From contig NC_064622.1 in NCBI RefSeq assembly GCF_023898315.1, positions 165,560,178 to 165,624,177 on the forward strand: a stretch of 64,000 nt of DNA. The letters are read 5' to 3'. Of the stretch, positions 10,441 through 22,546 are shown piece by piece. This DNA is from Schistocerca nitens. Its lineage: Eukaryota > Arthropoda > Insecta > Orthoptera > Acrididae. Position 1 is the stretch's first letter. Every line of letters begins with the position of its first letter. The notes below the pieces were generated by a model. The model did not search any database, was not told where the DNA came from, and saw only the letters and a program-made list of their open reading frames with translations. The position numbers and the translations under genes were made by a program.

Positions 10441-11430
10441 TAGGGTGACCAAATGCAATTGTTTAGAAAGGAGGACAAACAGCTTCAAAAAGGAGAACAA
10501 AATAAGAAAAGAGGGCACATCAAACGGGTCAACTGCAGATGTGGATACCACCCGTCAGTTTTGGACAAGTCACGTGACTGCCGGGAACTACCGGTAAAAC
10601 TAGTAGTTAATTGTTACTCATGGTCAGGTGGTGGTTAACTGAGCAATATAAAAAAAATTGAAAACATTGACTGTGGTGACAGCGTGGCGTCAATTGTTTT
10701 GTTATGTCAACAACACGAAATTGTTTACAAAGCGAAAAACGTGAGACCATTCACCTCCCTTCTTTCGGCGCACCGCTACCAACATCTACAATTCAAGCAG
10801 CAGCTGACGACATGTAAACTGCACTTTAATCTTCCGAATACAAATAAATTGAATAACTATGGAACAATGAAATAAAACCATGACAGTTAATCTGTCGAGT
10901 TATTTCTTACCTTTATTGGCCACTGAGACTTACGTTCCAGCTCCACAATCTTACATTCCGCTTCAAATTCGTTTATCCCTTTCTTACAGCCGGATATTTG
11001 CAGGAAAGGACATCAGAAAAATGTATACTTTCGTTTAGCCAAAGCCAAATATTTTACGTAACTCACTCGGTTAAAAATTACACTCACAAATCACACGTGC
11101 ACTACAGGAAGCCAAGCCAATACAAAGTCAAGATAACGAAACGAAAATTTTAAATAATCGATATTTGCATTCGCTTATAAGTAGATCAACAATAACATCG
11201 ACAATCCTGGTGCCACCTACTAACACCGCCTTCGTGCGTGTTTATTACGAAGGCTGTGCCAATAGTTCAAGTATTTAAGAAATGAGCAATAGAACGGGTC
11301 GAATTGTAGAATTAACTTATTACGCTCAACTTTGCGAAAAAGCCGGACACTGTAAAAATCCGCCCGGACCCCGGACAAAGAGCTAAAAAGGAGGAAAAGT
11401 CCGGATTAATCCGGACGTCTGGTCACCCTA
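10441..11430. mobile_element. Non-autonomous hAT-like element, 990 bp
   Basis: The ends are inverted: TAGGGTGACCA at 10441 and TGGTCACCCTA ending at 11430. They are flanked by the same 8 bp sequence, GTAATTCA (10433-10440 and 11431-11438). An 8 bp duplication and a YAGGG-type terminus fit the hAT superfamily. P-type elements also make 8 bp duplications but have different ends. No transposase frame is present, so the element would depend on one supplied in trans. The flanking transposase relic reads across the insertion site when the element and one duplication copy are ignored. Confidence 0.88.
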
Positions 11431-11439
11431 GTAATTCAG

Positions 11440-12010
11440 TAAGCAGACAACAATTTTGTGAATCATTAGCTGTACACAGAGACATCATGCAATACATTTT
11501 ACTTACAGATGAGGCTAAATTTACAAGCAATGGTATCATGAACACACTTAATTCTCATACATGGGTGATGGAAGAAGCTACATGACACCAAGGGAACAAG
11601 ATTTCAAGTTAGGTTCTTAGTGAACGTCTGGTGTGATATGCTTGATGACCTTGTGTTCCTGCCAAATCACAGGGCAGACGCAGGTATGCATGTTTCCTGG
11701 CAGAAAATCAATTTGCACTTTTGGAAGAGGTGACATTTGAGCAACAATGGTAAATGTACCTGCAACATAATGGATCACTGAGTCTCTATACCAGACGTGT
11801 ATATCAGTATCTGAATAACACATTTTCTCAATGGTGGACAGTATCTGACGGACCCATTAACTGACCTGCTTGATCACCCGACCTAACTCCAATAGACTTA
11901 TGTTTATCACGCTCGTTAATGCAGAATGTGTATACTGCAAAGGTGTAGACATGCGAAGAACATGTCACTCACATCATTGACACTGTTGCCTGCATTAACC
12001 CTTTCACAGG
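11440..12010 (+). pseudogene. Transposase relic of the long-inverted-end element
   Basis: Broken frames carry recognisable pieces of an insect DDE (DDE_3 type) transposase. The first catalytic block is LLTDEAKFTSNG followed by NTLNSHTWVMEE (about 11500-11570). Then come LQHNG at about 11760, YLNNTFSQWW at about 11810 and the last block SPDLTPIDLCL at about 11880. At least two frameshifts and several stops are present. The same transposase type is found decayed on the minus strand at 59530-60650, so the family has inserted more than once here. Confidence 0.7.
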
Positions 12011-12695
12011 TGCATTGTTTTGTTGAAACCCAGTGAAGATAATCTTTTACTATTCAGTTATAATTGTGATCAAGTTATCTTTTACTTTATTTAAAAAATT
12101 TATATTAAAGTTTACTTACCACAATGTGAAAAAAGTCTTAGAAATTTTATCATGCAATAAAGTTATGAGCTGATACTGGACACAATAATAATAAGCAAAG
12201 AAATGTGTTCCGACAACTGTAGCAATTCCACGACAAACTGAAACTGATTGTAGTATAGTTTTCATACATCTGGTGCAATGTACTACCAAAAGATGTCAGA
12301 CATACATAGAGGTAATAAGACATATTCCCACAAGCTTTGGGATACCTCTAAGTTGGTTTTATGTATGCTTCCCAAGAACCACAAATGACAGATTAATTCT
12401 GTGGTGAGTGTATTTCCCAAGCCCCTTCCACAAACTGCTTTGGTGGGAACCAAACTTCCTAAGATCCATTAAAACACCATTGTTTGGTAGGATATATACT
12501 TCCCACAGTCCTTAGGACTATATTTCACAACAAACAAACTACAGCTGGTGCAGCAGATTGCCACTAGAGGCCAGAAGCGTACAGAAATGGTAACACATAT
12601 TCCCTTCAATGTTATAAAGAAATAGTGGACAGTTTACGCCCCAGGGTCCGTGGAAGGGTTAAAACCTGCTGAGATGATGTTCAATGTGCAACACA
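12011..12695. other. Interior of the decayed transposon, unreadable
   Basis: The sequence lies between the transposase relic and the right arm. I see no open frame or motif that I can name. Confidence 0.3.
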
Positions 12696-13109
12696 ACACA
12701 CTGTTCAAGGTGCTGACAAGTGCATTGAGACGAGTGTGGGACGTTTTGAACACCTCTTGTAGGATGGATCAGCCACCTATAACACCATTATTCTGTCCAT
12801 CACAACGCCTACACAGCATTTCAGTAAGTAATATTCACACTTGTCTTTATAATGATTCATGGATGTGTATAGCCTTCGACCCACTCAAGTTCTGCAAGGA
12901 TCAAAAATTGGACAAATGTTAATAGGACTTTTTCAGTTTATTTTCACATGTAGAATCACTTCAAAAATTATCTGACATTCCTCCTGAATCACATTGTGTG
13001 TGTTTTTATTTTTCATGTAAATTATATTGTGACAGTGGAATTTAAAACTTACCTGACAATAGAATGCACCATAAAATTTTGGGCCAACTGCTGCATGTGA
13101 ATAAGATGC

Positions 13110-14150
13110 TGCCATGATATATATGATATGATGTTTCATTGCAGAGACTCCTGGCCATCTTCAGGTACACACTAGTGAAAGTACACAGTGCTCCTCTGTA
13201 AAAACTGCACCAGTGCATGCATGTTGTGATTGTGCAAGTGTTACTAGACTGTGTGTGCAACTGCTGCATGTCTGTGTTGCTGGGAGCAACCTCTTCAATA
13301 TAAGATTGGTTGTCTTCAAACAGTACATTTGCAGAATGATGCCAATTATTCAAAGAAGGAAGTTTTTCTGTAACATTATTGCATGCATTATCTAAATGGA
13401 AACCACCATCCCGACTGGTAAGGGCCTCAAACAGTTGTATTTCCACTGCCTCACTGTTAACAAAATTCCAAAAGTTTGAGGTAGGCCACAATTTTTGTTT
13501 TTGTATATTTCACCAAATGACCAGTAGAATTACAGTGTTTTGTGGTAGTAGCTTTACTGTCTTGGAGATTGCGAGTAAGCCGCTGGTATTCCATGATGTG
13601 CTCCTGAACAACTGTGGCAAATCATGTACACAAAGGAGCACATCATGAAACACCAGCAGCCCACTGACTTCCTCCAAGACAGCAAATCCACTGTCACAGA
13701 GCTCTGTAATTCTACTAGTCATTCAATGAAACACAACAAAACAAAAATTTTGGCCCCCACTTCAAACTTTTATAGCTCCATTATCAATGAATCAGAGGAA
13801 ATATGACTGACTGAGGCAGTTAACAATCGTGGCAGCACTTTCCATGTAGGTAATGCATGGAACCCTGTTATAGAATAACTTCAAGCTCTGCATAATGGCA
13901 TCATTCTGCAAATTTACCATGTGACAACAATTGATATGATAATGAAGAGGATGCTCCCAGCAGTGCACAGACTTGCAGCAGATCCACATGCACTCTAGCA
14001 TCTATACTGAAAGTGATAAGTAGCACACCATGCATGTGTCGGTGTGGTTTAAAAAGATGAGCTTAATTCACTTTCGTCAATATACACCTGAAGATGACCA
14101 AAAGACTCTGTGCCCAAATATCATGCAGCTAGTTATTGATATATGGCAGC
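13110..14150. mobile_element. Head-to-head Penelope-like 3' ends (foldback ~1 kb)
   Basis: The left arm (13110-13610, minus-sense) and right arm (13630-14150, plus-sense) are inverted copies with only about 20 bases between them. By eye they are 70-80% identical. Both arms encode the C-terminal part of a Penelope-like reverse transcriptase/GIY-YIG protein. Left minus: PTSNFWNFVNSEAVEIQL and DGGFHLDNACNNV. Right plus: PTSNFYSSIINESEEI and FHVGNAWNPVI. Both run outward into the tail motif ATCTTCAGGTG. Each copy is 5' truncated and broken. Inverted partial copies are a known habit of Penelope-like elements. Confidence 0.75.
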
Positions 14151-14154
14151 TCAC

Positions 14155-14870
14155 AAAAATTTTAAGGAACTGTTCTGTGACTTGGCATGCTCGTTAATTC
14201 TTCCAATTACAAAATTTATGTTGGTTTCAGAAGCACTGGATTACTCTTTAGAAGTTTGGTTTTTCAAGAAACGAGTTAGAAGATGTGCAGATGGCAGAGA
14301 GTGGGAACAATCTCTTAAGTATTCAAAACAGTTGTTTACCCATCTTTCAGGTTTCCTCTGCAGAATTTATGATTTCACAGTGTCAGTTTGCAGCTGACTG
14401 CAAATCTAAAAATTTCGAAAATTAGGTAGTTTACTACCACAGAAGAGATGCAAAACTTAACGTCAGACACATCACTGATATTGCTCTTCAGAATGATGTA
14501 AGCATTGTGTCAGTATGAATTGTAAAACCCCGTAATAAAACATTGTGTGGGACAAACTAACATAGAGTTTCGAAAGCCAGTCAAGAAAGATGGGCATTCA
14601 AAAGATTGATGCATCACTTGTTATTTAGTTGGATCCTAAGCAACATGATATGCAGATATGCATCTGAACACTTCTGGTTTATTAGTATGATGCCTTATAA
14701 ATGATCTGATATCTTCTTATGACTGATTATTTTGACAACATTGCAGCTTACAAAAAATGCCCCGTTTTAATCTAATTTCAACTCCAACACTTACTTTGTA
14801 CTGAAACATTAATTGAAACTATGACAAGTAGTAACGCTGTGTAAGGTTCCGACTGGTAAGTCACTTACAA
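14155..14870. other. Unassigned stretch
   Basis: An open frame at 14143-14397 (84 codons) has no recognisable motif. No element is identified. Confidence 0.25.
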
Positions 14871-14879
14871 TAGTCATAT

Positions 14880-15440
14880 AAATAAAATACTGTGTGTAGA
14901 CGAGTTGAACAACAAACTAAGATGGAGGCATCATGTAAATAATCTTATACGGTGTAACGGTACTGTAGTTTAGCTTGGCACATATTGCACTTGGGAGTAT
15001 CTCGACTGTGTTGACATAGTACTAACTTATGTAGTATACTTTCACCCCTGTACAGATTTATCTTCTGGGAAAATGTAGGCGAATAAAATACTTCAACAAA
15101 TGTTAGCAGTAAGAATAGTGTGGAGATATCTTCAAAGATACAATCATGTCCCTGTTATTTACATCTCACAGGTATTTTGTTACAAACAATAAAAATTAGT
15201 TTCAGACAGACTGTGATTTATATACATACACAGTGCATAGTACGTGTACAAAATGAATTTCCATGTACACTTATTCACCTTGTGTACAGTACAGAGAGGG
15301 CATCTGCATTATGCCACAAATGTTTTAAACAAGCTACATCAGACGGAAACTGGGAATCCCACCAAATTCAAAAGCATCAGCTCTTTTGGAATTAGAAGGT
15401 CAAATTTAAATTTTAACAATGTAAGCACAAATAGTATATA
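14880..15440 (+). mobile_element. Jockey-type LINE 3' part, decayed
   Basis: Broken frames match the C-terminal third of a Jockey-like reverse transcriptase: VDELNNKLRWRHHVNNLIR, then VYFH, ILQQMLAVRIVW, VPVIYISQVFC, then HLHYATNVLNKL and PTKFKSISSFG. The copy is 5' truncated and carries stops and frameshifts. The LINE tail at 24950-25270 appears to be from the same or a closely related family. Confidence 0.65.
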
Positions 15441-16482
15441 GCAAATCACCCACAGGAATGAAATTATAAGCCACCACATGGATAGCATCACACATTACTG
15501 CCATGTCTGTGTATCAGTTATGGCATCATTTCACTTATTACCTTTTTATTTTCAGGATCAGGATATTCAGAATACTACCTTTCTTTGCAGGTGTATGTTT
15601 GCTCTCAGGAAACACCTAATTACACCCATTAACAGAGTGGTATATCAAATACTGAGAGATGCAGCTTTACTTCATTTTGCAATGCTTAACAGACACTAGT
15701 CTATAAATCACAAACAATAGAAGTCATTAGGGATCTACTTTTTTCTTATGAAAGGAACCATCACAATCTAGGTAAATCACTGACATTCTGAAATCTGTTT
15801 TCTGAATTAGATTATGGCAACAATTTGTTTAGAATATGTTTTTACATCTACAAAACAATTCTTCTTTGTAACTCAGACATCTATCAGTGTCATACAAATA
15901 AGATCTAAGTGAACATAAAAATGTGACAGACTCCAGTGACCACACTTTGTTTGCACGGTAGTACGCACAGATTGTTCATGTTGGAATATCCGAAGTTTCT
16001 CATTCTGTTCTTGTTTTCTCTATTTACCAAAGGGATAAATCGCTAGAAAGTTCAGCTACATGTGAAACTATCAATACCTGAAAGAGGTGGAGGACTTTCT
16101 GCCGCATCATGGTTGGCAATGAAACTTGTTGCTCACACCAGTGTGGAGTCTAAACAGCAATCCTTACAGTAGTAACAGTTTAATCAGCAAGCCCAAAAAG
16201 TTCAAAGCACAATAAAAATGCATTTGACATCATGGGAACTAAGTTTTCAGAACAATAATGTATGTTTTTGGCACATTTTATGGTCAAAAATAAATAACAT
16301 TTGAGATGTAGAGTCAAATAATGCTGTGATCTGGAATTAGCCTACTAATGACACCGCATGCTCACCAGCTGGTACCTGGACTATCTACCTGATTCTTAAC
16401 CTTGTTTGGGAGATTTTTGAATGGCCGCATATGGTTAAACAATAAGCTTAAACATAGATCTTACTTCATTTACATAACACAA
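15441..16482. other. Unassigned AT-rich stretch
   Basis: No gene or known element is visible. The 15478-15699 frame has no motif. Confidence 0.25.
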
Positions 16483-16494
16483 GGTTTCTTTTCC

Positions 16495-16694
16495 AATGGT
16501 TCCAATGGCTCTGAGCACTATGGGACTCAACTGCTGAGGTTATTAGTCCCCTAGAACTTAGAACTAGTTAAACCTAACTAACCTAAGGACATCACAAACA
16601 TCCATGCCCGAGGCAGGATTCGAACCTGCGACCGTAGCGGTCTTGCGGTTCCAGACTGCAGCGCCTTTAACCGCACGGCCACTTCGGCCGGCCA
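16495..16694 (-). repeat. tRNA-derived SINE with target duplication
   Basis: The element is 200 bp on the minus strand. It starts with a tRNA head (GTGGCCGTGCGGTTAAAGG as A box, GGTTCGAATCC as B box) and continues into a body ending in AGTGCTCAGAGCCATTGG. The 11 bp sequence GTTTCTTTTCC flanks it at 16484-16494 and 16695-16705 as a perfect target duplication. I know this body as a very common SINE in grasshopper genomes. The open frame beginning MPEAGFEPATVAVLR is the usual spurious translation of its tRNA head. Confidence 0.92.
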
Positions 16695-16709
16695 GTTTCT
16701 TTTCCTTCA

Positions 16710-18620
16710 GGAGGTGTCACCATCATACAAGCAAACAATACATGACTCCAGTAAGTGATCACAATGCTAACGTGTTGGCTAGTCACTCATAACAGCTTTC
16801 AGAATTTCACCACAAAAAATAAAACACGAATACACGCAATCGGTTACTTTTGATGAGTTATTTCTGTAGCCAGGTGTATTCCTTTTTAAAATAAATAGTA
16901 TCAAAATTTCGATACACAAGCCCACGGCCATCCCCAATCCCATCTTATCCTATACAATCAAAACTTAACATCCAGGGACCATCACACATCTTTACAGCAT
17001 AAGAAAAAAGACTTTTCACATCATTTCTAACACATTTAAGTATTGAAACTTCTAAGTTCTTGAGAGGCTGAAATTGCAGGCATTGGAATTGTAAGCTGAG
17101 GGTCCAAAACAGCTCTTTTTATGCAAAAGGAAGTCGCTGTTTAAAAAAAGGAAAACATCAACACCAGACAATACGCTGTACTGAAAGCTAAAGTAAAACA
17201 GGCAGTATGTTACGAGTACTAGAAAGCACCAGCTTTACACACAAAAACGATAGTTTAACTGCTTGTTGGTGGTACGTAGAAACCCTTCCTCAAAATGTGA
17301 GTGACAAAGTGGACACCCAGAGTAGAGCATGGTTTCCTACTAGTGAGACGTTACTCTGAAAGGCTCATGACTGACGAGGTATTTGTCGCCAGTTGACTCT
17401 CTGTGTTAGGAAAACACATTCTTCCTCTAAACCAGTGCCTCAATGAGAAACATAATGGGGAAACTAACTGTCCTACAGGTAACCATCCACACTGAAGCCA
17501 ACTGAAGGCTTCTCGAGCAGATAAGCTAATCTGCAACACATCGTAAGCTGTCATCCTGCAGGGCAAAACCATGAGAAAACTTGCTGGATATGTGTACACA
17601 AAAGGTCCATAATAATAGAAGGTTGCCCCATTGGAATGAGGAGAACAGCTTAAGAGGAATCAATCATCAATGGGCTGGCACCAACACATCATTAGCCAGT
17701 GATAAGGTGTGACAACAAATTTCAGTGTGCTGGAAGTGCACAAAAGAGAATACATGCACAAAAACTGGGTAGTTACAGAGCAGATAGGGCCGCTGTTGGC
17801 AGAAAGACAATGTTCAGCAGTCTCTTTTTTTTTATGAGAGTGAGACTTTGTAGCATTCTTTCGCGAGACTTTATGTTGGCACTTAGGTCTCAAGACATGG
17901 TAGTCAGGACCTGGTCTGCACTCACCCTTGACATTGATCTGATCACGCAATGACTTAAGTCTACTCCTTGTTGTTCTGATTTCCATTTCAGTCTATGTTG
18001 AATTTCATTCCAGTTCAATGCTTAATTTCATGAGTGTTCAACTTTGTTTCCTCTTATGAAGCTAGCCTTCTGTCTCCCATGTGATGTTGCTAAGAGCATT
18101 TTCGAGTCCAATATTGATCCAAGTTTTGACTCTGCTGCCAACGAGTAACTCTCATGGCCACTGCCATCTGATTAAAATCTAATTTCCTGGGTGGCTTCTC
18201 TGTAACCCAGAGGCACACAAAACTTCAGAGAACTGACCATTGCTACTACCTGAATGATAGATGTGTGGTTGTTTAGCAACCACCAGTGAACCACAGCACC
18301 AATTCTCTCAGCATGTACAAAGGGAATAGGCCATACAACACCAATTACTGCCAATAACCCAGCAGGTACCGCCCAATTGCAGAGATGAAGGAGAAGATAA
18401 GAGCGCAAGATGCATAAAACCAAAGATTGACACTTGCTGAGAGCCAATTCTGCACTGATGTTGATCAATTGAATTTTGCAAAATTTAACTGACAAGCCAA
18501 CTTCTCAAAACACCCGTTCAAGGACTCTGAGACCCTGTACTTAATGTTTACTGTTTTTTTTTTGTTGCTGTTTCAATAAGGTGTTTTGATATTAGTATCT
18601 GTGTCCAGCTCTCAGTCATT
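16710..18620. other. Unassigned 1.9 kb stretch
   Basis: Three minus-strand open frames (17351-17599, 17660-17986 and 18172-18495; 82-108 codons) show no motif I can name. The 17660-17986 frame is rich in Lys and Arg and might be an eroded retroelement piece, but I cannot support a family. Confidence 0.25.
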
Positions 18621-18639
18621 CTGGTGTTTTGCATACATC

Positions 18640-18960
18640 CAGTGAAGAAGTGGCATCTGGTTTGATTAATTATAATCAAATCTGGTGCCCAGAGAATAAG
18701 AAAATCAATAAACTTTTCCCTATATCAATGCTAAAAACTCCCATTTGTCACATTTTCTGTCTTGGGCTCAATATTACTTAATTTACCACATATTTTTGCA
18801 CCCAACAGGAGACCATTTGCACATCCTTTTCACGTTCAACACATTTTTGGTGCCCAGCATGGAGCTCAATATAATGCAAGTCATTACAGTGTGTTTCTCG
18901 ATCTCCAAACACATTTTTGGGCTCCATCTGTTGTGTTTTCTAATCAGTCAACCTTCATTT
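18640..18960 (+). repeat. Possible LTR-element leader region (weak)
   Basis: The phrases TCTGGTGCCCAGAGAA and TTTTGGTGCCCAGCATGGAGCTC resemble the tRNA primer-binding leaders that follow the 5' LTR of some retroelements. No LTR pair or coding remnant supports this. It is at most a fossil. Confidence 0.2.
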
Positions 18961-18964
18961 TAAG

Positions 18965-19890
18965 ATATATCTTCTATGTCCTTGGGGAGTTCATATGACC
19001 AAGTTTTAACCAAATTAGTATGCTGAAGATTCCACAGCCTGTTGCTTGTCTCAACATCTCAGAGAACTGGCATTACTGAAAGACAAAACCTAACATGACA
19101 TTTATTTCATTCATCATCTTTCATGCAGTTTCAAAAGATAGTGAGCTGCACTGATAAAACATGTGAAATATAGCATTAGGTTGGAACATTCACAGGCCAG
19201 GCCTGTGGATAGTGATGACCAAGCAGGTGGGGAGTGGCACACAATGAAAGTGATGTGGTGATGAGAATTGGGAGGGGGTAACAAGACAGAGGAAGGTGAA
19301 ACTGTTGAGTGGATAATATGGGATCAGTGGGTTAAAGGAGACTGATGCCAGGAGGGTTACATGAGTTGCTAAGATAACGCTCATAGTTCAGAAAAGTTGG
19401 TGTGGATGAAAGTTCTTTGGCCACAGTTTGGCAATGATCATTCTGGTGGGTGGATAGATAGCTGGCTGGCTGTCATACTGACATAAAAGACTGTGCAGTG
19501 ATTGCAGTAGGATTGGTATATGACATGGCTGCTTTCACAAATGGCCTTTTCTCTGATGGGGTAGGGTAAGCTTGTTACAACACTAGAGTAGGAAGTTTCC
19601 CGTTCCCCTGCCCCCTTCCAAGTTTCCTGTCAACTTCATTGTGTGCTGCTCTTCACAGGCTCCAACACCTGTGCCCACATGCTCGTCCCTCACGCATCCC
19701 TAACCAATAAAACACCTTCTTCTCTCCCACCTGCTAGTCGCTACCCACTGACCACCTCTATTCCAGCCTACTGCCTCTCTTCCCCACTTCCCACCACAAC
19801 CTAGACCACCTGATGAACTGCAATCCTGGGACTGTGCATCCAGCCAACACAATGTAGGCAATGCCAAGTTTGCAATTCATCAGGTGGACT
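18965..19890. other. Unassigned stretch ending at a microsatellite
   Basis: No gene is recognised. From about 19590 the sequence becomes CT-rich (CCCTGCCCCCTTCC, then CTTCTTCTCTCCC), as in the body of a repeat that ends in the TG microsatellite. Confidence 0.25.
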
Positions 19891-19891
19891 A

Positions 19892-19894
<3 letters not shown>

Positions 19895-19950
<56 letters not shown>
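19895..19950 (+). repeat. (GT)n microsatellite
   Basis: About 28 uninterrupted GT units. Length is likely to vary between individuals. Confidence 0.95.
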
Positions 19951-19952
<2 letters not shown>

Positions 19953-19999
19953 CTCACGCTACAGATAGCTCGTGGAAAGTCACAGAAAAGAAATTGTCT

Positions 20000-21100
20000 T
20001 GCTGTACTGTATTTACGCCGAGTGTGTTAGTTGTACCAGCTCACTCAGATGAATATCTGCTCCCCGACGTGTACGAGCCTAACTACACGTAAATGCATAC
20101 ACACTGATATTATTGCTCTAATCATGATTACAGTCTATATACATCCTGAGTTTATCTATGAAAGTTTACAATTCACATGAGCTAAAAAATCTAAATCAGT
20201 ACGATAACTCTCTAGAGCGCCAAAGAATATCTATGAATGCTACGCTCTATTGATAATCTGTGTTGTCGCACAGATAAATGTTTCATGAGCATGTAATATT
20301 AAATAGGTTGAAATTAATGTCAAACACCTTTCTTTCAGGTGGGTGGAATTAGTTACGTACATTCAGCCAAAGATTTTACAGCAAGATCCAGATTACACTA
20401 TTTACTTTAACGCAGTTTAGGTGTATTCCTCACAGTTTACACTATTCATCACTTCCTATCAGTTGAACTATTAATTGTCTATCACAATGGGTCTAAGTTC
20501 AGTCTCTCGTTGATAATAATCAAATTAAGACAATACACCCGATTATTTTCCTAGCCTGAATTACTTCAAAGATATTTTCAAAGTTGCTGACTTACCTGTT
20601 TCAGTTTTTAATAATTTCTAGCAGATTGCAAATCTTCAAAATGTAACAATCTCACGTCGCCTACCAATATTACGTACAAGTGCACAAGTTCAGTTAAGAC
20701 ACGACAAGGCAAGGGCTAGCAGCACATTAACAATGAACAACTTAAGCTTCTGTATTTCGCAGTGTCCTCAAAGAGTACTCAAAAGGAATATTCTATGAGG
20801 TCACTTGTTCTACTCCATGATCGTCATGTCTACTACTTTGTGATCTACTATCATTTCATCTTGGAGCTAATGGATTCTATCTCTTTTTTAAAACATTAAG
20901 CTAATTTGCTACCACGAGTCCTTTCTATTTCTTTTTATATTACTTTCTTTTCAGCCTACTTGCAACTAGTCATGCAATGTTAGTACAGGGGGACTGTTTT
21001 TCTTTCTATGAAATTTGGATAAGATTTATACTTTTCATTTTTGCGTCCAAAGGGTAGCAGTGTTACATCTGCCCCCTCCCCCCCCCCACCTTTTTACTGA
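20000..21100 (-). mobile_element. Probable LTR end of an old minus-strand Gypsy-type fossil
   Basis: On the minus strand a purine-rich tract (near 21071-21096) is followed by TGTAACACTGCTACCC. This order, polypurine tract then LTR start, is typical of the 3' LTR of a retroelement. The first ~240 bp (21066-20820) recur in the same orientation at 29345-29063, beside Gypsy-type pol remnants. I infer that these are the two LTR regions of one element later blown apart by insertions. The inner edge of the LTR (near 20000) is uncertain. The fossil is broken. Confidence 0.45.
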
Positions 21101-21390
21101 GGGGTGCGTTGATTACTTCCTTATTATAATATAAATACATCGCCAAAAAATACTTTCGTATTTATCAAGGATTTAGTCTACGGGCCTAAAAGGGTTGACG
21201 ATTCACAAATTTCAGATTTTCTATATTTAGTAACTTAAATATTTCACACTTAATGCTATAAAGGTCTAATAATTTTGACACTTATTTCATTCCTTAAATA
21301 TCTCTTCCTTAAATATCTCATTTCTAAAGTATGTCATGCCTAAGGAAAGTGCCTCCTAGTTATTTCAGGTCTTAAATAATTCCAATTATG
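21101..21390. other. Unassigned stretch, possibly fossil interior
   Basis: AT-rich sequence lies between the probable LTR and the RTE LINE. If the LTR reading is right, this would be the last interior part of the Gypsy-type fossil. I see no readable motif. Confidence 0.3.
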
Positions 21391-22225
21391 ACTAAGGGTA
21401 AGAAACGAAAGAGGAAGCCGCCTGGTAGAATTTTGCACAGAGCACAACCTAATCATAGCTAACACTTGGTTCAAGAATCATAAAAGAAGACTGTATACAT
21501 GGAACAAGCCTGGAGATACTGACAGGTTTCAGATAGATTATATAATGGTAAGACAGAGATTTAGGAACCAGGTTTTAAATTGTAAGACATTTCCAGGGGC
21601 AGATGTGGACTCTGACCACAATCTATTGGTTATGAACTGTAGATTAAAACTGAAGAAACTGCAAAAAGGTGGGAATTTAAGGAGATGGGACCTGGATAAA
21701 CTGAAAGAACCAGAGGTTGTACAGAGTTTCAGGGAGAGCATAAGGGAACAATTGACAGGAATGGGGGAAAGAAATACAGTAGAAGAAGAATGGGTAGCTT
21801 TGAGGGATGAAGTGGTGAAGGCAGCAGACGATCAAGTAGGTAAAAAGACAAGGGCTAGTAGAAACCCTTGGGTAACAGAAGAAATATTGAATGTAATTGA
21901 TGAAAGGAGAAAATATCAAAATGCAGTAAATGAAGCAGGCAAAAAGGAATACAAACGTCTCAAAAATGAGATCGACAGGAAGTGCAAAATGGCTAAGCAG
22001 GGATGGCTAGAGGACAAATGTAAGGATGTAGAGGCTTATCTCACTAGGGGTAAATAGATACTGCCTACAGGAAAATTAAAGAGACCTTTGGAGAAAAGAG
22101 AGCCACTTGTATGAATATCAAGAGCTCAGATGGAAACCCAGTTCTAAGCAAAGAAGGGGAAAGCAGAAAGGTGGAAGGAGTATATAGAGGGTCTATACAA
22201 GGGCGATGTTCTTGAGGACAATATT

Positions 22226-22546
22226 ATGGAAATGGAGGAGGATGTAGATGAAGATGAAATGGGAGATATGATACTGCGTGAAGAGTTTGACAGAGCACTG
22301 AAAGACCTGAGTCGCAACAAAGCTCCGGGAGTAGGCCACATTCCATTAGAACTACTGACAGCCTTGGGGGAGACAGTCCTGACAAAACTCTACCATCTGG
22401 TGAGCAAGATGTATGAGACAGGCGAAGTACCCTCAGACTTCAAGAAGAATATAATAATTCCAATCCCAAAGAAAGCAGGTGTTGACAGATGTGAAAATTA
22501 CCGAACTATCTGTTTAATAAGTCACAGCTGCAAAATACTAACATGA
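22226..22546 (+). CDS. RTE LINE reverse transcriptase, N-terminal RT block (open fragment)
   Basis: The fragment covers an acidic linker and the first RT motifs: SRNKAPGVGHIPLELL, then DFKKNIIIPIPKKAGVDRCE and NYRTICLISHSCKILT. The frame stops at 22546 where the family continues, so this is a broken copy. It has no independent function. Confidence 0.75.
   Translation: MEMEEDVDEDEMGDMILREEFDRALKDLSRNKAPGVGHIPLELLTALGETVLTKLYHLVSKMYETGEVPSDFKKNIIIPIPKKAGVDRCENYRTICLISHSCKILT

Larger units (their letters stand above)
9830..13000 (+). mobile_element. Decayed DDE transposon with long inverted ends
   Basis: The left arm (about 9830-10130) is matched by the reverse complement of about 12700-13000. 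Shared blocks include GATTCAGGAGGAAT, GTGATTCTACATGT, ACACATCCATGAAT, AATATTACTTA, AATGCTGTGTAGGC and CATCCTACAAGAGGTGT. Between the arms is a broken plus-strand transposase (10370-10440 and 11440-12010). A 990 bp hAT-like element sits inside it. Without that insert the element is about 2.2 kb. Stops and frameshifts mark it as long dead. Outer limits are approximate. Confidence 0.75.

Noticed and set aside
16604-16792. Open frame beginning MPEAGFEPATVAVLR
   Set aside because: This is the standard spurious translation of a tRNA-derived SINE head, not a protein.
18172-18495. 107-codon hydrophobic minus-strand frame as a possible membrane protein
   Set aside because: No homology, splice sites or codon bias that I can see. 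Likely chance.
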